A program made the position numbers and the translations under genes. Of a DNA stretch of 64,000 bases, positions 55,584 to 63,999 are shown piece after piece. The notes under the pieces are model-generated. The model did not search any database and was not told where the DNA came from. It saw only the letters and a program-made list of their open reading frames with translations. Numbering within the stretch: the first letter of the stretch is position 1; every line of letters begins with the position of its first letter. This DNA is from Phytomonas francai (Eukaryota; Euglenozoa; Kinetoplastea; Trypanosomatida; Trypanosomatidae), in contig MJCC01000001.1 of assembly GCA_001766655.1 (NCBI GenBank), positions 1,702,127 to 1,766,126 on the forward strand. The letters run 5' to 3'.

Positions 55584-57716
55584 TTATATTATCCCACGCC
55601 CCATCGATTTGGTTTTTAGCCACTTATTATACAGGTAGGCGCTAAAATTACTACTGCCGGATCGTGTCTCTGCCTCTTTATTGGAAGGCATCTGAATAAG
55701 TAGATCCTGTCGATGTTGGACCGGGTGTTTGTCTTTAAAAGGAACAACTTCCATGGAGAGTTGCATTTCGAATTCCCCACCTCCCCTACCCGCACCGGTA
55801 GGCTCTCTACCAAATAAAATGCCATCTTCGTTAGCAAACTCTGAACGAGCAAGATTAACAGCACAACTCAGTGAGTATAAGTCACTGGTCGCCGAAGATG
55901 CAAGGGCTTGGGAAAAAATAATTGGAAAGTTTGGAATCGCGGTCGTCGCCTCAACAAATTGGTCATAAAAGTTGTCCAGTAACTTATGCAAACGTTTGAG
56001 GGGGTATTCATTCCCATCCCCCTGGGAATCCGGGGAGCACACATCAGTCTGGTATTTCTCTTTAAATGCATTGACATCCGCTGCGTATCGTGCTGCCATC
56101 CTGTCCTTTACATCCTGGACAGTTCGATTTAAAACCTGCTCTATGAACAAGAGGGATTGCATTTTTTTATCAGGAAGAGAAGGAGATTGAAAAGTCTTGA
56201 TGGAAGACTCGGCACTTTTGGCACCATTGCCGCTGGATACCGGGTTCGGAAGTTGAATTTGACGGATGGAAGACTTCCTCGACGTGAGGGTTTGCCTTGT
56301 CACCTTGCTGGGCTGCATCTCCGGCAGATGCATCTCCGAGAGGGCTTCTACTGGTGGCATCCACCGTGACGATCCCGGCTGGCTGGAATTATATGAAACC
56401 ATTAAACTTCGAAAGCATAGCGGGTTCGCATAAATACAGTGGGTTTCGCCCTCATCGCTGGTATAGGCCTGGTTTGCCGAAAACCCTTTCACGGTGTCCG
56501 GCTTGCGCCGTAAGCTAAGCTCCAGCTCGTTCACAAGGCTGCGAATCGCGGACCTTCGGTTCCGCGGAGTCGCCCGGAAGGTGCGTAAGATGGGATGAGA
56601 GAGCAGCCTTGAGGTGACGTCTTCGCTTCCCGGACCTGCCTCGAGCAGGGCACGCAGCCATTCGCTGAGTTCTCGATCTGCGATGGCCCATCCCACCAGG
56701 GCACGCGGCGAGCCCCTCTCCGTGGCCGCGTCCAGCTGATGCAGGGCCACGGCCTGGGCTACTCTGGAGCGATCGCGGCTGATAGCCGCCCCCGTCGCCA
56801 TCTCCACCGCGACCACCCCGAGCGACTGCAGGTCCGCCGCGAAGGAGTCCGCCGCACCCGCGTCCCCGACGAGCCGCCGCGCGTTCGCGAAGTTGGCGAG
56901 CCGTGCGCAATTGTGGGTCTTGTCGAGCAGGATGTTCTCCGCCCGGACGCCACCGTGGGCGATGGAGTGTGCGTGCAGGTACGCAAGCCCCTCCAGGATA
57001 TCCGACGCGATCGCCAGAAGGGACTCCGTCCGCATCCTGTCCACCCCCGTATCGAGCCTGGCTTGCTCGAGGTAATCCAGCACGCTGCACCCCCGCAGCG
57101 GGCCCTCGACAACGCACAAGACGGGGCCCTGCAACCACTGCGACTGAGACTGAGACAGGAGCTGGGACTGGGACAGGAGCTGGGACTGAGACAGGAGCTG
57201 GGACTGGGACAGGAGCTGGGACTGGGACTGTGGCTGAGACTGAGACAGAAGCTGGGACTGTGGCTGAGACTGAGACAGGAGCTGGGACTCGAGCTCGCCC
57301 TCGAACAGGCTGGGCTCACGCAGGGTGAGCGGAGGGTCCGCTGGTTGGGTGTCGGCGGGGGGCCCTGACGACATCCCACCCTCCTCGCCGCGAGCCCCGT
57401 CATAGAGGAAGACGTCCCGAATCTGCACAAGGTTCGGATGGGTGAGGGTGCGCAGCAGGGTGGCCTCCTCAAGAAAAGGAAAGGCGATCGTGTCGTACGG
57501 CGGGAGACACAACTGATTGAGTCTGATTACCACTAGGAAGACCGATTGTTTAGTTCGCTCCTCGGCCCAGTGCCGGAGTGATGGGTTCTCATTACTATTG
57601 GAGGTGGCAAGGGCGGAGTTTTCGTAGAGAAGACCGTGGAACAGCGCGCTGTGTCGATTCCTCTTTAGGCAACGTGATACTACGATTCGATTTCCAAAAC
57701 TATCACAAAAAGACAT
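55584..57716 (-). CDS. Pseudokinase with SQ-rich insert
   Basis: This 710-residue protein has a protein-kinase fold with all three catalytic signatures altered. The beta-3 Lys position reads VVIRL (Lys to Arg). The helix-C Glu is kept (FLEEATLLRTL). The HRDLKxEN loop is HGGVRAENILLD (Arg and Asp to Gly). DFG is NFA (LANFANARRL). The ADLQSLGVVAVEM segment keeps the helix-F Asp. So it is almost certainly inactive and should act as a scaffold or regulator. An insert in the N-lobe (about 140-192) is built of repeated SQSQLL/QPQSQ units. The C-terminal 340 residues are Ser-rich with a helical part (about 500-630) and match nothing I know. The first ATG follows a T14 tract and AG. Confidence 0.85.
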   Translation of the reverse strand: MSFCDSFGNRIVVSRCLKRNRHSALFHGLLYENSALATSNSNENPSLRHWAEERTKQSVFLVVIRLNQLCLPPYDTIAFPFLEEATLLRTLTHPNLVQIRDVFLYDGARGEEGGMSSGPPADTQPADPPLTLREPSLFEGELESQLLSQSQPQSQLLSQSQPQSQSQLLSQSQLLSQSQLLSQSQLLSQSQSQWLQGPVLCVVEGPLRGCSVLDYLEQARLDTGVDRMRTESLLAIASDILEGLAYLHAHSIAHGGVRAENILLDKTHNCARLANFANARRLVGDAGAADSFAADLQSLGVVAVEMATGAAISRDRSRVAQAVALHQLDAATERGSPRALVGWAIADRELSEWLRALLEAGPGSEDVTSRLLSHPILRTFRATPRNRRSAIRSLVNELELSLRRKPDTVKGFSANQAYTSDEGETHCIYANPLCFRSLMVSYNSSQPGSSRWMPPVEALSEMHLPEMQPSKVTRQTLTSRKSSIRQIQLPNPVSSGNGAKSAESSIKTFQSPSLPDKKMQSLLFIEQVLNRTVQDVKDRMAARYAADVNAFKEKYQTDVCSPDSQGDGNEYPLKRLHKLLDNFYDQFVEATTAIPNFPIIFSQALASSATSDLYSLSCAVNLARSEFANEDGILFGREPTGAGRGGGEFEMQLSMEVVPFKDKHPVQHRQDLLIQMPSNKEAETRSGSSNFSAYLYNKWLKTKSMGRGII
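57142..57290. repeat. In-frame SQ-coding minisatellite
   Basis: About 150 bases of imperfect 12-24-base units (ggactgagacaggagctg type on the plus strand) inside the pseudokinase gene, coding Ser-Gln and Leu-Leu blocks. Units keep the reading frame. Likely to vary in copy number between strains. Confidence 0.85.
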
Positions 57717-58089
57717 TCTGCTTTATTGATTAGGTTTATCTTTACTATCATATGAGGTCATTAAAAAAAAAAAAAAGAAAGATAATACGGTGTGGCACTA
57801 CAGCTAATATGGATCAAAGAAAAAGAGGATACTGACGAAACCACCATTCAAAAACAAAAGGCAGAATAATGAAAACATATATTCTGAAAAATCGGGATAA
57901 AATTCCAGATTACATTTTCTTCCTCATTTTTGTTCTTGGCAACCAATGCTGGGGGAAAAAAGCAGCAGAAACTAACAACAAAAACCGGGGAGAATGGGAA
58001 AAAGCGTGCGACACGAAGACAAACCCAAAATTCGAAATTCAATGATTAGAGAATAATGTTTAAAGTGACCAATGGTTATAAAAACTTAC
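57717..58089. other. Intergenic spacer
   Basis: 373 bases with the A14 run described below. No gene seen; a short Phe-rich minus frame at 57848-58042 is not supported. Confidence 0.5.
57745..57776 (-). promoter_or_regulatory. Candidate trans-splice acceptor for the pseudokinase
   Basis: Minus-strand T14 run (57776-57763), then AG at 57746-57745. The first ATG after it is the start at 57716. Confidence 0.55.
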
Positions 58090-58509
58090 TCAAATGAGTT
58101 TATTCTTTCTAAAAAGTGCATCTAGGCTCTCATCGAATTCCGATCCAGTAATTGTACACCCCTGCTCATGCCGATAAAACGGGTTCCGGGTGATAATGTT
58201 TGAAAAAACTTCTCGAAAAAGTTCCGTCAGAACACTCTGGACCAGTGCTGTATTTACCTCCTTCTTTGTAAGGAGAGCAGCACGGTACCCTGTAAGAGTT
58301 TCGTAGTAGTGCAGCTTATACAGTGGCGTCTCAACAGCCCGCAGGCCCCCATTACCTGTTGTCGATAACTGAGAAGAGATATGTTGAAGGGTATAGATAA
58401 ACCCTGCGACTAAGCCTGCTTCACCATCCCTTTGACTGCGTGTCCGCTTCCATTCCTTTAAAAATATAACATCCCCATATCGATTAAAAATGTATATGGA
58501 ATAAAGCAT
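58090..58509 (-). CDS. TRAPPC1: TRAPPC1/Bet5 subunit of TRAPP
   Basis: This 139-residue protein starts MLYSIYIFNRYGD, the usual longin-like start of TRAPPC1 (LYLFDRNG). It contains YKLHYYETLTGYRAALLT, matching the family's hallmark YKLHYYETPTG block. The rest (FREVFSNIITRNPFYRHEQG) fits the final helices and strand (YVELVVKNPL). Bet5 is a core subunit of all TRAPP complexes, tethering vesicles and activating Rab1/Ypt1. Length is right for the family. The start is the first ATG after a clear acceptor; the eight extra upstream codons need GTG. TRAPPC9 is in the same cluster at 24212-28465. Confidence 0.92.
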   Translation of the reverse strand: MLYSIYIFNRYGDVIFLKEWKRTRSQRDGEAGLVAGFIYTLQHISSQLSTTGNGGLRAVETPLYKLHYYETLTGYRAALLTKKEVNTALVQSVLTELFREVFSNIITRNPFYRHEQGCTITGSEFDESLDALFRKNKLI

Positions 58510-58554
58510 CCTTATTTTTTGTCTTAATTCCACTATGTTTTAAGATTTTTAATA

Positions 58555-58600
58555 CTTTTAATTATTAAAACAAGAAAAAGGAGGAGAGATGAAATTACAG
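58555..58600 (-). promoter_or_regulatory. Candidate trans-splice acceptor for TRAPPC1
   Basis: Minus-strand catctctcctcctttttctt tract, then the first AG at 58556-58555. No ATG occurs between it and the TRAPPC1 start at 58509. Confidence 0.55.
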
Positions 58601-58780
58601 CAGTACCTATTCGCAAAAGGGGAAATATTGCCCCTAGAGACTGAGGTAGCAACGCTCCGCTCTGCGATCAAATAATTTTTATTTGTAGCTGCTTACGATT
58701 GGCAAACAACACATTGTAAGCAAACCACATACAGTGTAATCGCATGCAAATAAGAATGATGAGATCAACCTTGAAAAACT

Positions 58781-60553
58781 TTATTTATTCGAGGAATTCG
58801 ACCTGTTTGTCTCTTTCTTTGTATAATTAGTAGGCCGCGTGAATGTTTCCGCCCATTCGCGTTCCTTCCTTAGACGATCGCGGTCCAACGGCATTCGGTA
58901 TTCATCCACGATATTCGGTACCCACCCTGGCATGGCTCTTGAGCCTTTCAGGTCCGCCTTACCCTGAAGGCGTGGATCAAACGGAAACAGACGCTTTGCT
59001 ATCTCATTCTTCTGCAGAGCCTGCACACGAGCGGTTTCCGAATCCATCCACATATCATAGTCGTTCCTCTGCTTTCTGTGAAGCCGTTTCCATTTTCTGT
59101 ATTCATTGCGAGAATCGGCTAGTTGCTGTTGCTCTCCTTCGTCGAGATTTAGGCTCCGTTCATCAAAGGAGAGCCGATTGGGGCCGATATCGACAGAGGC
59201 ACGCCGGGTTTGCAGCTCAAACGAAGGTTCTGTCTTTTCATTCACAGGCATGTAGTTCCAGTGCCCATTCGGGCGCAATTCATGCAAAACAATAGAAAGA
59301 GAAATCAGCATATCCGGAGAGGGGGGCATGCTGTCGAGAAGTAATTGCGTAGTGGGCCTTACCACGCGCTGTGATAGACGCTGCATCATATTTCGCTTGT
59401 GATTCGGGCCGGCAATGAGCATGTAGCCACGGTCGCTCCCGTCCGCATGCCGGCAAAAGCGATTAAGAGAGAAATCCGACAGAGACTCCCTTCGAGGCGC
59501 GTAGTCTATTCCGACGGGTTTCTTTAGGGGTGGAAGATAAACCGGATCTGCGCCTACTACGCTTGAAACGAAGAGTGTTTTATCTGAAGCTGCCGTATGC
59601 TCCTCCACTACAGCTCCGATCCTGCCACTATCAGATCCAGAAGTTTCATCCTCTTCAGGTGCAAAAGCTATCGGAAGGAGGTCGTTGCGCTCAATGACGT
59701 GGTTGAGCATCCCATAGACATCATCGCCATCCTCCTCTTTGAGGGTGTAAATAGGAACGCCGGTCTGAAAGTGAACCCCGCGCGCGGCGCGCACCACGCG
59801 GTGGTCGTACAAATCCACACAGTGATTTGTGGCAATGATTGCATCGTACTGAAACCCAACAGCGGATCTCAAGACCGTCCCCATTACGCCAGGATCGTCA
59901 ACGTTGTCGAGTACGAGTACGCGATTCATGCGATGTTTGTTCGCAATCAGCATCTCCTTGAATGGCGGGGGCGGTATGTCAAAGTCCCCGATATACCCAT
60001 CGTTTCCCGGCGCGCACATCGACGCGATGTTGCGATCCACGCGGACGATATCCGTACGGGGAAGGCGCGCCGTCCACTCCGGGACCTCCTTTCCCGACGT
60101 AATAAGCAGATGCTTCGGCGCGTAGCCGCGGCCGCAGAGCTCCCGGATCACCTCCCGTCCCCCCGCCACCATCATCTGGCGGGCCTGGCGGTAGCGGGGG
60201 TTGCCGCTGAGCTTCAAAAAGTGCTGGACGAGGTGGTGGCTGGGCTCGTCGAGCACCGTCCCCTCCCACAGCACCTCCTGCTGGAGCTGCCGGAGAAGGG
60301 CCTTCTGCGCGCGCTTTTGCACGACCTCCGGCGGCAGGTTCTCCCCGCGTTCGCGGCTGAGCCGGTGGATGGAGGCCGGGAAGGCGATGTTCCGCAGGGC
60401 GGGGTCGGGTGGGGCGAGGGGGTGCTGGTAGGAAGCCTTCGAGAGGCCCGCGCTGGGGCGCTGCTCGCCGAGGAAGGACTGACATCGCACCTTAACGAGC
60501 AGGGGGGCGACGAAGGACGAGGAGGATCGCGTGAGACGCCGTAGCTTGTGCAT
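58781..60553 (-). CDS. SpoU/TrmH-type RNA 2'-O-methyltransferase, mitochondrial
   Basis: This is a 590-residue protein. MHKLRRLTRSSSSF and the following basic, Ser-rich residues form a likely mitochondrial presequence. Residues 120-200 resemble the SpoU substrate-binding domain (VAGGREVIREL...APKHLLIT). SPOUT motif 1 is clear at 212-232 (LVLDNVDDPGVMGTVLRSA), with the Arg kept. An insert of about 100 residues separates it from degenerate motif 2 (YMLIAGPNHK) and motif 3 (DSMPPSPDMLISLSIVLHEL), where the usual GNE and SLNVS are lost. The fold should be kept but SAM binding is doubtful. The C-terminus is Arg/Lys-rich. AG at 60592-60591, followed by this ATG as the first, fixes the start. A mitochondrial rRNA methyltransferase or assembly factor. 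Confidence 0.8.
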   Translation of the reverse strand: MHKLRRLTRSSSSFVAPLLVKVRCQSFLGEQRPSAGLSKASYQHPLAPPDPALRNIAFPASIHRLSRERGENLPPEVVQKRAQKALLRQLQQEVLWEGTVLDEPSHHLVQHFLKLSGNPRYRQARQMMVAGGREVIRELCGRGYAPKHLLITSGKEVPEWTARLPRTDIVRVDRNIASMCAPGNDGYIGDFDIPPPPFKEMLIANKHRMNRVLVLDNVDDPGVMGTVLRSAVGFQYDAIIATNHCVDLYDHRVVRAARGVHFQTGVPIYTLKEEDGDDVYGMLNHVIERNDLLPIAFAPEEDETSGSDSGRIGAVVEEHTAASDKTLFVSSVVGADPVYLPPLKKPVGIDYAPRRESLSDFSLNRFCRHADGSDRGYMLIAGPNHKRNMMQRLSQRVVRPTTQLLLDSMPPSPDMLISLSIVLHELRPNGHWNYMPVNEKTEPSFELQTRRASVDIGPNRLSFDERSLNLDEGEQQQLADSRNEYRKWKRLHRKQRNDYDMWMDSETARVQALQKNEIAKRLFPFDPRLQGKADLKGSRAMPGWVPNIVDEYRMPLDRDRLRKEREWAETFTRPTNYTKKETNRSNSSNK

Positions 60554-61006
60554 CCGATGCCCGTTACCACAGCTGGAGGGTGCAATCTTACTATGGAATA
60601 AAAATTTCAAAGGAATTCTTCCAAAGGGAAGAGTCCTTTTCGCTATTCGATGCTGGAAACAAAAATTGTGAAGAAGGAGTCTTACCTTTTCCTGTTACAC
60701 ACTTTCTACAATAATTGCGGGCAATCGTCCCAACATGGTTTCCGTTCCGATTGATATCAGTTCACCTTTTTTAGTGCACAGTATTTTTAAACCGGTTAGC
60801 AATAACTCTATCTTACATATTTACTCGTCATGGAAAACGAAATTTCTTGCAAATGTTATATGCATGTATATAAGTTGCAAGATAATAATAATAACAATAA
60901 TGATCGCAAGAAGGAGGCTAATAAAAGACAGCCATTCATTTGAAATTTTTTTTCCTGCTGCTCGTCTATAAATGCATACGTGGAATACAGATAAACAAGC
61001 AGGAGG
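60554..61006. other. Intergenic spacer
   Basis: 453 bases. Near its left end lies the SpoU acceptor; the right part is AT-rich with an AAT/ATA run near 60884-60901. No gene seen. Confidence 0.5.
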
Positions 61007-63298
61007 TCAGAACGGCCCAGATGGCATCTTCAGGTACCACGATCTGTCCAGTAACGTGGGGAGCTGTACAGAAGCTTGCAGGGCGAGGAGCGGAACCAAA
61101 ATAACGAACGTATGGGACTCCCTAACTATGGTCGTACCCTCAAGATGCTCACAAAGGTAATTTAGGAAGTAGGGCAACAAAGCATCATGAGCGGTCAATT
61201 TAATGAATTTCCCGATGTTGCTGGCGATTGGGAGATCGGCAGTATCATTGACTTCAGGAATGGATTCCTCAAAGGAAACACTTAATGGTGGCTCTTGTTC
61301 TGAAAGCGAATTAGAACTTCTTACTGTAGACTTTCGAGGCGTTTCTCTTGGCTTAAACGGAAAGTTGTTTCGTGACTCCGAAGAACTCGAGGGGTCCGAA
61401 AAGTTTCTTATTTCGAAACGAATCATTGTTGACTTTTCCTTTGACGAATTTAAGAGTAGCAGATTCCGCTGCTCCTCCTTGGTGAGTTCAAAAGGATCGT
61501 AATTAAGGACTTTGTGCTCGTATTCCGTTTGTTTGACGACCGTTCTCGGCAGCTCTTGCTCGAAAGCATACAGTGTGGGTGGGATAATACTTGGATGCGA
61601 ACTATGGTAAACTGCTGGACCCACGAACTGTGCATCGGGGTATGCGGAGCGCATGTTGTCCGCATCGTTGTATTGCACATGGTAAGTGGTAAGATGCAGG
61701 GGGGCGTTGTTGATGCTACAGCGCATTGAAAGAGCAACATCATCGCCCAAACGCAACAGAACACGCTGGAAAAAGCACATACTGCTGGCAATTGCAGCTG
61801 TGATTGAGATGAAGGAAGAATCATACAATGTGCCGCCATTACTGACTGTAAGGAGTAGGCCGCTATGATCTTCGAGGGAGTATCGGTGGACCTCTTGAAT
61901 CACCGAAACGACACACGGATCCTTGAAATAGTTGTAGCTCAAGTCGAATGAATGCCGTACAAAGATTCCATCGGTTGGGATGGTCGTTGGTGGCTTTGGA
62001 ACGCATCTCCGTATGAAATTGGAGCGAGGGCCACGCGGGACATAGTGCAAAAATTCAGAAACCGTCAGCTGAGTGGGGTAGACATCCGCGGCAAACTCCG
62101 CCCAACGTTCAAAGGCGACAAACAAATCCAGAAACCCGCTTGACGCGGTATCGTTATAAAAAATGAGCTTAACCTTGCCATGCTTTAACGTCAGGAGCTG
62201 TATTGGAGTTTCAACTAACGCGTCGACTTCTTCCCCCAAGCCCTCGGATACAGTTCCGGAGTAATTACAAAAGCCAGCGCCATTGCCGTTGGTGTAGGAA
62301 AGAGAGTTTGTGCGCATGGTGTTGGTGCGTAGAGCCATAAGAAGGTTGCGTCGACCTGCAAGAGATTCCGAGCGTAACACGGAAATATTTCGATATTGTG
62401 ACATGCTAGTTGACACTATGGTTGCTCGTTTCAAGTACGTCGACCTCGGGCTAGCTTTATGGAGAAAGTCTAACTTCGCCTCCTGTTCAGAATCCTTCGC
62501 ACGAATTAAAATGTATTTCTTCAAATCGATCGTTTGTATTATATTCCGCTCTCGTGGTGGTAATTTTTCAAAACCGACCGTGACCTCAAGCTCCAGCAAG
62601 GCCGCGATAAAAGGTGCCACTAAGAGGTAGCGACCCTCCGGAAGTTGAAGCGTCACAGCAAATCTCGCACCGGCTGGACAAAAAATTGACTCGAGTCTCT
62701 GTTTCTCAGCGACGCTCGTCCATGAAAGTCGATAGTGATCGCGCAGGAATGCTGATGGCAGATTTTTTAGACGAAAAAATACATAGATATCGCTTAGCGA
62801 ATGGATCTCTGTGGTGTCTGTACACATCGGGCAACGAAAGGCCTTAGGTGTGTAGCGTGGCCCCCCCACGTTCAGCTCACTGACCATCGAACAATGCGTA
62901 ATATCGTACCCACACGATACGCAGCACACCACAAAATGCAACTCCATCCATCGCTTCTCAACAGCAAGCAACAGTTGCTCCACCACCGTGTTAATGGAAA
63001 CCTGCAGAAGCGCAGCCAGTGCATACGGATTCCATAGACTAAAGGTGTCGAATGAGGCACGATTCGTGCTGCAAGCTTCGAGTACCTCGGAGCGAATGCA
63101 TTCGACGGAGGCGTCCAGGTTGCGGCCGGTGCTACGCAAGGAAAAGAATTCCTCATGTTCATAAGGACTAGGATCAGTAGAGAGAAAAGGCGCACAGAAG
63201 GACCCAAGGAGGGTCCAAAAATTCCTGTCATAGGAATCAATCGGTAAGGCAGACCAGCGCTTGCGGAAAAGCTCGGAATTCCACTGAGAAGTGGGCAT
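61007..63298 (-). CDS. DUF5939-like protein with possible degenerate cyclase domain
   Basis: This is a 763-residue protein. Residues about 65-240 match the pattern of DUF5939, the N-terminal domain of some class III adenylate cyclases: FSLWNPYALAALLQVSINTV, then ELHFVVCCVSCG with zinc-type pairs C126/C129 and C156/C159, then IYVFFRLKN and CPAGARFAVTLQLPEGRYLL. Residues about 460-600 show a cyclase-like strand-helix order (LLLTVSNGGTLYDSSF; AAIASSMCFFQRVLL; LSMRCSINNAPLHL; FVGPAVYHSSH) but lack the metal-binding Asp and other catalytic residues. It may be a dead cyclase used as a sensor. The tail (about 630-763) is Ser-rich then ordered. The first call is moderate, the second tentative. Confidence 0.6.
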   Translation of the reverse strand: MPTSQWNSELFRKRWSALPIDSYDRNFWTLLGSFCAPFLSTDPSPYEHEEFFSLRSTGRNLDASVECIRSEVLEACSTNRASFDTFSLWNPYALAALLQVSINTVVEQLLLAVEKRWMELHFVVCCVSCGYDITHCSMVSELNVGGPRYTPKAFRCPMCTDTTEIHSLSDIYVFFRLKNLPSAFLRDHYRLSWTSVAEKQRLESIFCPAGARFAVTLQLPEGRYLLVAPFIAALLELEVTVGFEKLPPRERNIIQTIDLKKYILIRAKDSEQEAKLDFLHKASPRSTYLKRATIVSTSMSQYRNISVLRSESLAGRRNLLMALRTNTMRTNSLSYTNGNGAGFCNYSGTVSEGLGEEVDALVETPIQLLTLKHGKVKLIFYNDTASSGFLDLFVAFERWAEFAADVYPTQLTVSEFLHYVPRGPRSNFIRRCVPKPPTTIPTDGIFVRHSFDLSYNYFKDPCVVSVIQEVHRYSLEDHSGLLLTVSNGGTLYDSSFISITAAIASSMCFFQRVLLRLGDDVALSMRCSINNAPLHLTTYHVQYNDADNMRSAYPDAQFVGPAVYHSSHPSIIPPTLYAFEQELPRTVVKQTEYEHKVLNYDPFELTKEEQRNLLLLNSSKEKSTMIRFEIRNFSDPSSSSESRNNFPFKPRETPRKSTVRSSNSLSEQEPPLSVSFEESIPEVNDTADLPIASNIGKFIKLTAHDALLPYFLNYLCEHLEGTTIVRESHTFVILVPLLALQASVQLPTLLDRSWYLKMPSGPF

Positions 63299-63678
63299 CC
63301 CTTCTGGTCTTTGAAAGGAGGGTGCAACAGGTGTGACAGGAGAAATAGCACCCTAATTAACCTGGAAGATTATTTAGTATTATTATTTTGCATACACACG
63401 CAGTGAGAGAAAAATAGTGCCAGAGGAAGTGGAAAGGAGAGTAAATTATAAAGCCGCATTCGCGAATAAATTGGCTTCGGTGTTATTTAGTATTTCTCAG
63501 AGTACATTACATCACACGCTTTTGGATAATTGAAAAGGTAGAAGGATACTCAGCGAATATTACATATATTGACCCCTTTACAAGGCGCTCCGTCGAAAAT
63601 AAAAAAAATAAAGATATCGTGCTGCGCCTTTGCCCTCGTTATTTGTACCCCCAGAAAAGATCTTCATTCCACAAATAA
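63299..63678. other. Intergenic spacer
   Basis: 380 bases, AT-rich, with the acceptor described next. No gene seen. Confidence 0.5.
63309..63345 (-). promoter_or_regulatory. Candidate trans-splice acceptor for the DUF5939-like gene
   Basis: Minus-strand tract tttctcctgtcacacctgtt continuing gcaccctcctttcaa, then AG at 63310-63309, only 10 bases before the ATG at 63298. Confidence 0.55.
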
Positions 63679-63999
63679 TTAATATTGGTATAAACCAAAT
63701 ACGGTTACAACTGCAAAGATGTGTTTATTCATAAACACCTCCTCAAAGTAGTTGTCAGTATCCGAATCCCAGAACATCTTACACCCCGCGCGAAGGCCTT
63801 GCCCTCGCTGTTCTCCAATCATGCAATGAACCAGAATCTTGTAGCGATCAAGTTCCATAGATCTAATCTTTTCGCGAACCATATCAGCAATTTCTTTACT
63901 AACGCTCTGAATTTCATCAGCTTTATACTCTTGATCCTCCAAACGAGTCTCTAATATATTGTGGACAATAGGCTTCAGCTCATTAGGACGAAATTTATG
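63679..63999 (-). CDS. Tctex1-type dynein light chain (5' partial)
   Basis: The last 106 residues of a protein whose start lies beyond the right edge. The whole visible part is a Tctex1 domain: KFRPNELKPIVHNILE, then DRYKILVHCMIGEQRGQGLR, KMFWDSDTDNYFEEVFMN and a final IFAVVTVFGLYQY. The closest pattern is TCTEX1D2/DYNLT2B, a light chain of cytoplasmic dynein-2 used in retrograde intraflagellar transport, rather than DYNLT1. It implies the organism builds a flagellum. Assignment to the exact subfamily is tentative. Confidence 0.88.
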   Translation of the reverse strand, partial: HKFRPNELKPIVHNILETRLEDQEYKADEIQSVSKEIADMVREKIRSMELDRYKILVHCMIGEQRGQGLRAGCKMFWDSDTDNYFEEVFMNKHIFAVVTVFGLYQY

